Source of the DNA: Streptococcus oralis
GTDB lineage: Bacteria; Bacillota; Bacilli; Lactobacillales; Streptococcaceae
Length of the DNA: 64,000 nucleotides
Reading direction: 5' to 3'
Assembly (NCBI RefSeq): GCF_024399415.1
Contig: NZ_CP029257.1
Span: 1,883,501-1,947,500, forward strand
The notes below the pieces were generated by a model that was given only the letters and a program-made list of their open reading frames with translations, was not told the origin of the DNA and did no database searches. Below, piece by piece: positions 59,720 to 64,000 of the stretch (positions within the stretch are counted from its first letter, which is position 1; the number at the start of each line of letters is the position of its first letter). The position numbers and the translations under genes were made by a program.

Positions 59720-60499
59720 TTATGCCTCCTTTCGAACTGCCTTGGTCCATTGGTACCAACCCACTAGACTATTGAGTGTGTATACCCAGTACATCCCTTG
59801 GATGTGAATATTTTCACCCCACCAGAGATAAATACTAAAAAGATTGGTTGCAATCCAGAAAATCCATTGCTCGCGGTAGAGACGTGTCATCAAGAGCTGA
59901 CCAACGCCATTGGTCGCATCGGTAACACTATCACGGAAAGGGCGAGCACTATTGATACTTTGATAAGCCAAGCCCATACCAATCCAGATAATGGCAGTCA
60001 AGGCTAAGTACTTGAGCCAGTCAAGAACAGATAATTTCTTAGCTTCAAAGTGGGATTCTTCTGGTTTTTCCTGTTCATTGATACGATTGGACAGCCAAGC
60101 ATAGAGACCAATCGGCTGCATGACAAAGAAGTAAACCGTCGTCAAGACTTCGCCATAAAAAGTCGCATTCATGGCCAAGATCAAGTAGATTGCCGAATTA
60201 ATGGCCCCAAAGAGATAATTGCTTGCACGCCCTTCTGCTACCAAGATAACACAGACAATCCCAGTCCAAGATGCAAACAAGCTCAGCCAGTCATGACTTT
60301 CCGTATTTTGCGTGAACTCTAAGATCAAGGGAACACTTGACAGAGCGATGAGGTATAACCACTGGACAAGGCTACGGCCGACAAAGAGATCTTTCCAGAG
60401 CAGGCGCATGATCCCTGCAAAACCGATCTTGCGGGCTTCAGCATGGACATTGTTAAAGTTTTCGATAAATTGTGTGATTTTTTTAGTTACTGTTTTCAT
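59720..60499 (-). CDS. pnuC: Nicotinamide riboside transporter PnuC
   Basis: The protein has 259 residues and about seven membrane segments. Family patterns are ASNYLFGAINSAIYLILAMNATFYGE, VYFFVMQPIGLYAW and the late EQWIFWIATNLFSIYLWW. It takes up nicotinamide riboside by facilitated diffusion; trapping comes from phosphorylation by NadR, encoded 9 bases upstream. No riboswitch lies directly before this gene. Confidence 0.93.
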   Translation of the reverse strand: MKTVTKKITQFIENFNNVHAEARKIGFAGIMRLLWKDLFVGRSLVQWLYLIALSSVPLILEFTQNTESHDWLSLFASWTGIVCVILVAEGRASNYLFGAINSAIYLILAMNATFYGEVLTTVYFFVMQPIGLYAWLSNRINEQEKPEESHFEAKKLSVLDWLKYLALTAIIWIGMGLAYQSINSARPFRDSVTDATNGVGQLLMTRLYREQWIFWIATNLFSIYLWWGENIHIQGMYWVYTLNSLVGWYQWTKAVRKEA

Positions 60500-60508
60500 A
60501 ATTTTCTC

Positions 60509-61567
60509 CTAATCTGCTTGGTAAATGGCATCAATAGCCACTTTTGCTGCTTCATAATTGCCTAGATAATCCTCCGCTAGATAAACTAGTGGAATGGTGG
60601 TTAAGTATCGCTCCCTCATTTGGTCCAAATGCTGGGAAAAACTGTAGCGAATGTGGTCTTCCGCCATGGTCATATCTCTAAATCCGTCATTGACATAGGA
60701 GCCGACAGGTTGCACAAAGAGAATCAAATCCCATTTTTCCTTGGCCAAGATAGAGGCAAAGAGATTGTCAAAGGTTTCTCCTGATAAGTCCTCTTGGTCC
60801 TCAGTCTCCATGTAATAGTCATAGTAGCCCTTGGTTACCAAGGAGTTGGTATCGGCTATCACTAGACCTCGATTGGCATTGCTATCTATTAGTTTGGAGG
60901 TCTGGTCATACTGCCCTAAAAGGAGATAATAATAATCCTTTGGAGTCAATTCATCGTCGCGGACATTGTTTTTGATCTGGTACTCACGCGCGTATTCCAA
61001 ACTAACGGGCGCATCGTAATACCTTGCCAAATCCTTGGCTAGAGTGGTCTTCCCATTGCTAGCACTTCCCATGATCAAGACTTTCTTGGTAAACTGACGA
61101 CGGAAGGGTTGAGCGATGTATTTCCAATATTTGCTTGGATTTTCTCGAATCATAGTCGCTGAGATACCAAACTTTCTTTCTTGCAAGACGGTGCCAAATC
61201 CACGTTTAGCTAGCTCCTGCTGGTATTCTGCTTCTCCTACAAAAAAAGTCAGTTCTTGCTGGGTTTCATCATAGGAAATCTCCGCTAACATCTGGTCCAA
61301 CCACTCCTGCCAGCCCATAGGGTAACGGGGAAGGTTGGTCTCATCCAGCTTGCAGACAGAGGTCAACTCGTCATCCCGAAAAGCCTCTCGGATATAGCGA
61401 AATCGTTTTTGAAGACTTAAACCTACCTGCTCACCTCGGTCTCCCTCGTAGCCTGAAACGACTACCCAGACCTGGTCACACTGACGCTTCGCTCGCTGAA
61501 TCAGATCGATATGCCCTTGATGGAGAGGGGCAAAGGTCCCAAATACCACTGCTGTTTTCTTTTTCAT
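60509..61567 (-). CDS. nadR: NMN adenylyltransferase / nicotinamide riboside kinase NadR
   Basis: The protein has 352 residues. The N-terminal nucleotidyltransferase begins VVFGTFAPLHQGH with HQGH at 16-19. The C-terminal kinase domain has the P-loop GSASNGKTT at 167-175. The DNA-binding domain found in enterobacterial NadR is absent. The two activities convert nicotinamide riboside to NAD. It is first in the operon with pnuC and the Nudix regulator. Confidence 0.92.
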   Translation of the reverse strand: MKKKTAVVFGTFAPLHQGHIDLIQRAKRQCDQVWVVVSGYEGDRGEQVGLSLQKRFRYIREAFRDDELTSVCKLDETNLPRYPMGWQEWLDQMLAEISYDETQQELTFFVGEAEYQQELAKRGFGTVLQERKFGISATMIRENPSKYWKYIAQPFRRQFTKKVLIMGSASNGKTTLAKDLARYYDAPVSLEYAREYQIKNNVRDDELTPKDYYYLLLGQYDQTSKLIDSNANRGLVIADTNSLVTKGYYDYYMETEDQEDLSGETFDNLFASILAKEKWDLILFVQPVGSYVNDGFRDMTMAEDHIRYSFSQHLDQMRERYLTTIPLVYLAEDYLGNYEAAKVAIDAIYQAD

Positions 61568-61617
61568 AAACGTTTTACCTTTTTATAATTTTTGATATTT
61601 TTATTTTCTATGTTTTT

Positions 61618-61645
61618 ATTATATACTATATTTTTGTTTTGTCAA
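61618..61645 (-). promoter_or_regulatory. Promoter of nadR-pnuC-nudix
   Basis: On the minus strand TTGACA (61640-61645), 16 bases, TATAAT (61618-61623). The leader is about 45 bases, very AT-rich and without strong hairpins. An NrtR-type operator would be expected here, but I cannot identify one. Confidence 0.7.
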
Positions 61646-61679
61646 TAGTTTTTTATCATTTTTTATAAAAAAGTAGCAA

Positions 61680-61707
61680 AAAAAGAATCAGGATTGCTCC
61701 TGACTCT
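61680..61707 (-). terminator. Terminator of clpC
   Basis: On the minus strand GAGTCAGGA pairs with TCCTGATTC around GCAA, followed by TTTTTTT. Confidence 0.9.
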
Positions 61708-61713
61708 CCATTT

Positions 61714-64000
61714 TTAAGCAATATCAAATTTTAATTGACCAGCTTTAACACCTATCTTGAGGGTCTTGCCTGCTACCAATTCTCCCTTGAGAAGGAGTTC
61801 TGCTAGCTTGTCTTCCACTTCTGTTTGCAGGGTTCTGCGAAGTGGGCGAGCTCCCATTTCTGGATCATATCCTTGACTTGCTAGTAACTTCAACGCTGAA
61901 GCTTGCAGTTTCAAGTCGATGCCCTTCTCAGCGAGGCTAGCAATCAATGGTTTTACCATAATCTTGACAATTTCCTGCATGTGTTCGCTATCCAAACTGT
62001 GGAAGACCACCTTTTCATCAATACGGTTGATAAACTCTGGTCGATAAGCTTTTTTCAACTCTTCAAAGATGCGTTTTTCCATATTTTCCTGGTCAAAACG
62101 AATGTCTTTCGCGCCAAAGCCGACCGTCTTGTCATCACGAAGGGCTGTTGCACCAAGGTTTGACGTCATGATGATAATGGTATTTGAAAAGTCCACCTTG
62201 CGTCCCTTGCTATCTGTCAAGACACCGTCGTCCAGAACCTGCAAGAGGACATTAAAGATATCTGGGTGAGCCTTCTCTACCTCGTCAAAGAGGAGAACGG
62301 AGTAAGGTTTGTTGCGAACCTTCTCGGTCAACTCCCCACCTTCTTCGTAGCCTACATAGCCCGGAGGAGCTCCATTGAGACGGCTAGCTGCGAATTTCTC
62401 CATATACTCACTCATATCAAAGCGGATAAGGGCTGATTCGTCATCAAAGAGGACTTCTGCCAGAGCCTTTGCCAATTCGGTCTTACCGACTCCTGTCGGT
62501 CCTAGGAACATAAAGGAACCAATCGGACGCTTGTGACTGCGAATACCTGACTGGTTGCGGCGAATGGCACGGCTAATGCTTGAAACAGCTTGATCTTGGC
62601 CGATGACACGTTTGTGTAGTTCAGCTTCCAAGTTCAGGTATTTCTTAGCATCTGTTTGCGTCAGTTTTTGAACTGGAATCCCTGACAAGCGACTCAAGGT
62701 GGTCAAAATATCAGATTCTGTCACCAAGTCTTTATAGACAGGGACTTCCTGCTCCTTTGCGATTAGCTGGGCAGCTTGTTTCCACTTGCCATCCATCAAG
62801 GCCTTGTCAGCTGGAGTCAAGTCGGATTCGTCTGCTTTCACCTGCTTGGATTTGTTTTGCACTGTTGCTGCCGCTTCATCTAAAAGATCGATAGCAGAGT
62901 CTGGCAAGTGACGACTGGTCAAGTAACGATGCGCCATCTTAACAGCTGTTTCGACAGCTTCATCTGTAATTTGTACACGGTGATGTTTCTCATAGGTAGC
63001 TTTCAAACCTTGCAAAATGGTTATGCTGTCAGCTAAACTTGGCTCTTCAATCGTTACTTTGGCGAAACGACGAGAAAGGGCTGCGTCTTTTTCGATGTGT
63101 TTTTGGTATTCTTCCTGAGTGGTTGCACCAACTGTTCTCAGAGTTCCGCGAGCTAAGGCTGGCTTCAAGATATTGGCTGCATCCAGAGTCGAGTCAATAC
63201 CGCTACCAGAACCCATGATGGTGTGGAGTTCATCGATAAAGAGGATCACTTTGCCATCTTCCTCTATATCCTTGATGATATTGTTCATGCGCTCTTCAAA
63301 ATCTCCACGGAAACGTGTCCCCGCAACAACATTCATCAAATCAAGCTCTAGAACACGCATCTTTGCCATTTCCGCAGGCACATCCCCACTAGCAATACGC
63401 TGGGCAAGTCCAAGTGCTAGAGCTGTTTTCCCGACACCAGCATCACCAACCAAGACCGGATTGTTCTTGGTCTTTCGACTCAAAATCTGAATCATACGTG
63501 AGATTTCCTTGTCTCGACCGATAACTGGCTCTAACTTGCCAGAGCGCGCTTGCTCCGTCAGATCATGCGTGTAATCCTCTAGACCACCACTTTGAGCTTG
63601 AGGCATGCCCATCATATTGGCCATGGAATTTTGCTTGTCAGTTACTGTGCGATGACGTTGACGCAAAGCCTTAAGATCTTCTCTTGTCCAACCAGCACGT
63701 TCTTCTAGATTGCGACGAAGAGCAGCAATTCTGACCTGATCTTTCTGGTCTTCATAAGAGAAACCTGCTCTCTCCAAGATGCGAGTCGCCAAGGCATTGC
63801 CGTCATGCAAAATCGCATAGAGGACATGCTCTGTCCCTAGCACCTTAGCATGGACCACTGAGGCTACATACTCTGCTTCCGCAAAGAGGACCTCCAAACG
63901 ATGGGAAAAGGGTAATTCCGTAAAGGTTTCATCTTGGCTATAGTCGGTTTCAGTCAGTTCCAACGCAACCTCTTCTAAACGGTCCATCTCGTATGGGTAA
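61714..64000 (-). CDS. clpC: AAA+ unfoldase ClpC (5' end outside window)
   Basis: 761 residues are visible; the frame continues past the right edge, where the codons before ATG 63987 still read Tyr-Pro-Tyr-Glu, so that ATG is internal. About 50 N-terminal residues are missing. Visible parts are the second Clp N repeat ([23 protein letters not shown], here [19 protein letters not shown]), AAA domain 1 (Walker [10 protein letters not shown], Walker B LFIDELHT), a middle domain, and AAA domain 2 ([19 protein letters not shown]). ClpC unfolds proteins for ClpP. In streptococci ctsR usually lies directly upstream. Confidence 0.96.
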   Translation of the reverse strand, partial: YPYEMDRLEEVALELTETDYSQDETFTELPFSHRLEVLFAEAEYVASVVHAKVLGTEHVLYAILHDGNALATRILERAGFSYEDQKDQVRIAALRRNLEERAGWTREDLKALRQRHRTVTDKQNSMANMMGMPQAQSGGLEDYTHDLTEQARSGKLEPVIGRDKEISRMIQILSRKTKNNPVLVGDAGVGKTALALGLAQRIASGDVPAEMAKMRVLELDLMNVVAGTRFRGDFEERMNNIIKDIEEDGKVILFIDELHTIMGSGSGIDSTLDAANILKPALARGTLRTVGATTQEEYQKHIEKDAALSRRFAKVTIEEPSLADSITILQGLKATYEKHHRVQITDEAVETAVKMAHRYLTSRHLPDSAIDLLDEAAATVQNKSKQVKADESDLTPADKALMDGKWKQAAQLIAKEQEVPVYKDLVTESDILTTLSRLSGIPVQKLTQTDAKKYLNLEAELHKRVIGQDQAVSSISRAIRRNQSGIRSHKRPIGSFMFLGPTGVGKTELAKALAEVLFDDESALIRFDMSEYMEKFAASRLNGAPPGYVGYEEGGELTEKVRNKPYSVLLFDEVEKAHPDIFNVLLQVLDDGVLTDSKGRKVDFSNTIIIMTSNLGATALRDDKTVGFGAKDIRFDQENMEKRIFEELKKAYRPEFINRIDEKVVFHSLDSEHMQEIVKIMVKPLIASLAEKGIDLKLQASALKLLASQGYDPEMGARPLRRTLQTEVEDKLAELLLKGELVAGKTLKIGVKAGQLKFDIA

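Noticed and set aside
61568..61617. Possible NAD-II (pnuC) riboswitch before nadR-pnuC
   Set aside because: The leader is only about 45 bases, almost pure A/T and without paired regions; the 9-base gap before pnuC leaves no room for one either.

Overview
The window looks like the chromosome of a mitis-group Streptococcus, closest to S. mitis / S. pneumoniae. Many proteins (ClpC, AdcRCBA, DltXABCD, GlpKOF, the GH38/GH125/GH92/GH29 mannosidase and fucosidase set, MnmA) read as very close to the pneumococcal proteins I remember, the DNA is AT-rich with short operons, and a complete BOX repeat of the pneumococcal type lies at 33492-33645. Several pneumococcal landmarks are missing from their usual places: cbpA and its two-component system before clpC, and the arginine deiminase and fucose loci before adc. 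A wall-anchored 5'-nucleotidase is present that I do not remember there in pneumococcus. This points to S. mitis or a close commensal. I see no rRNA, tRNA, insertion sequence, prophage or CRISPR array. All comparisons with other genomes are from memory.

Layout. 1-5313: end of an SseB-like gene, mnmA with a hairpin-rich leader, and an arginine operon (abpA-argG-argH) with an ARG-box-like site. 5420-9857: a bacteriocin locus with an Rgg-type regulator, a divergently encoded 25-residue hydrophobic peptide carrying a Trp-Gly-Trp motif, a lactococcin 972-like bacteriocin, its large membrane protein and its ABC ATPase. 9873-24092: ordinary chromosome: LysM protein, serine dehydratase, HAD phosphatase, DUF805 protein, polysaccharide dehydratase and glycosyltransferase, MFS transporter, a PadR envelope-stress-like operon, DUF4299, trhO, then a bacteriocin-immunity-like gene and a CPBP protease. 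24253-38897: a contiguous host N-glycan locus with the sugar ABC importer (ngtS, ngtP1, ngtP2), GH20, ROK kinase, GH38, GH125, GH92 and GH29. 39423-42881: zinc uptake adcRCBA. 43031-45091: surface 5'-nucleotidase. 45234-49691: dltXABCD. 49916-55650: glycerol operon glpKOF and a Mga-like regulator. 55815-57654: hslO-dus. 57721-61567: a lipoprotein, a small membrane protein, and an NAD-salvage cassette (nadR-pnuC-Nudix/winged-helix regulator). 61714-64000: clpC, cut by the window end.

How the genes work together. The strongest regulatory story is 8616-9857. The peptide gene sits directly behind its own promoter, the bacteriocin follows, and two nearly identical 21-bp direct repeats lie one just upstream of the peptide promoter and one in the leader of the regulator gene. 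This is the layout expected of an Rgg/short-peptide quorum-sensing switch controlling a bacteriocin. The second theme is N-glycan foraging. Importer and trimming enzymes, which I remember as two distant loci in pneumococcus TIGR4, are adjacent here, apparently joined by an inversion across the origin, with a cre site at the importer promoter.
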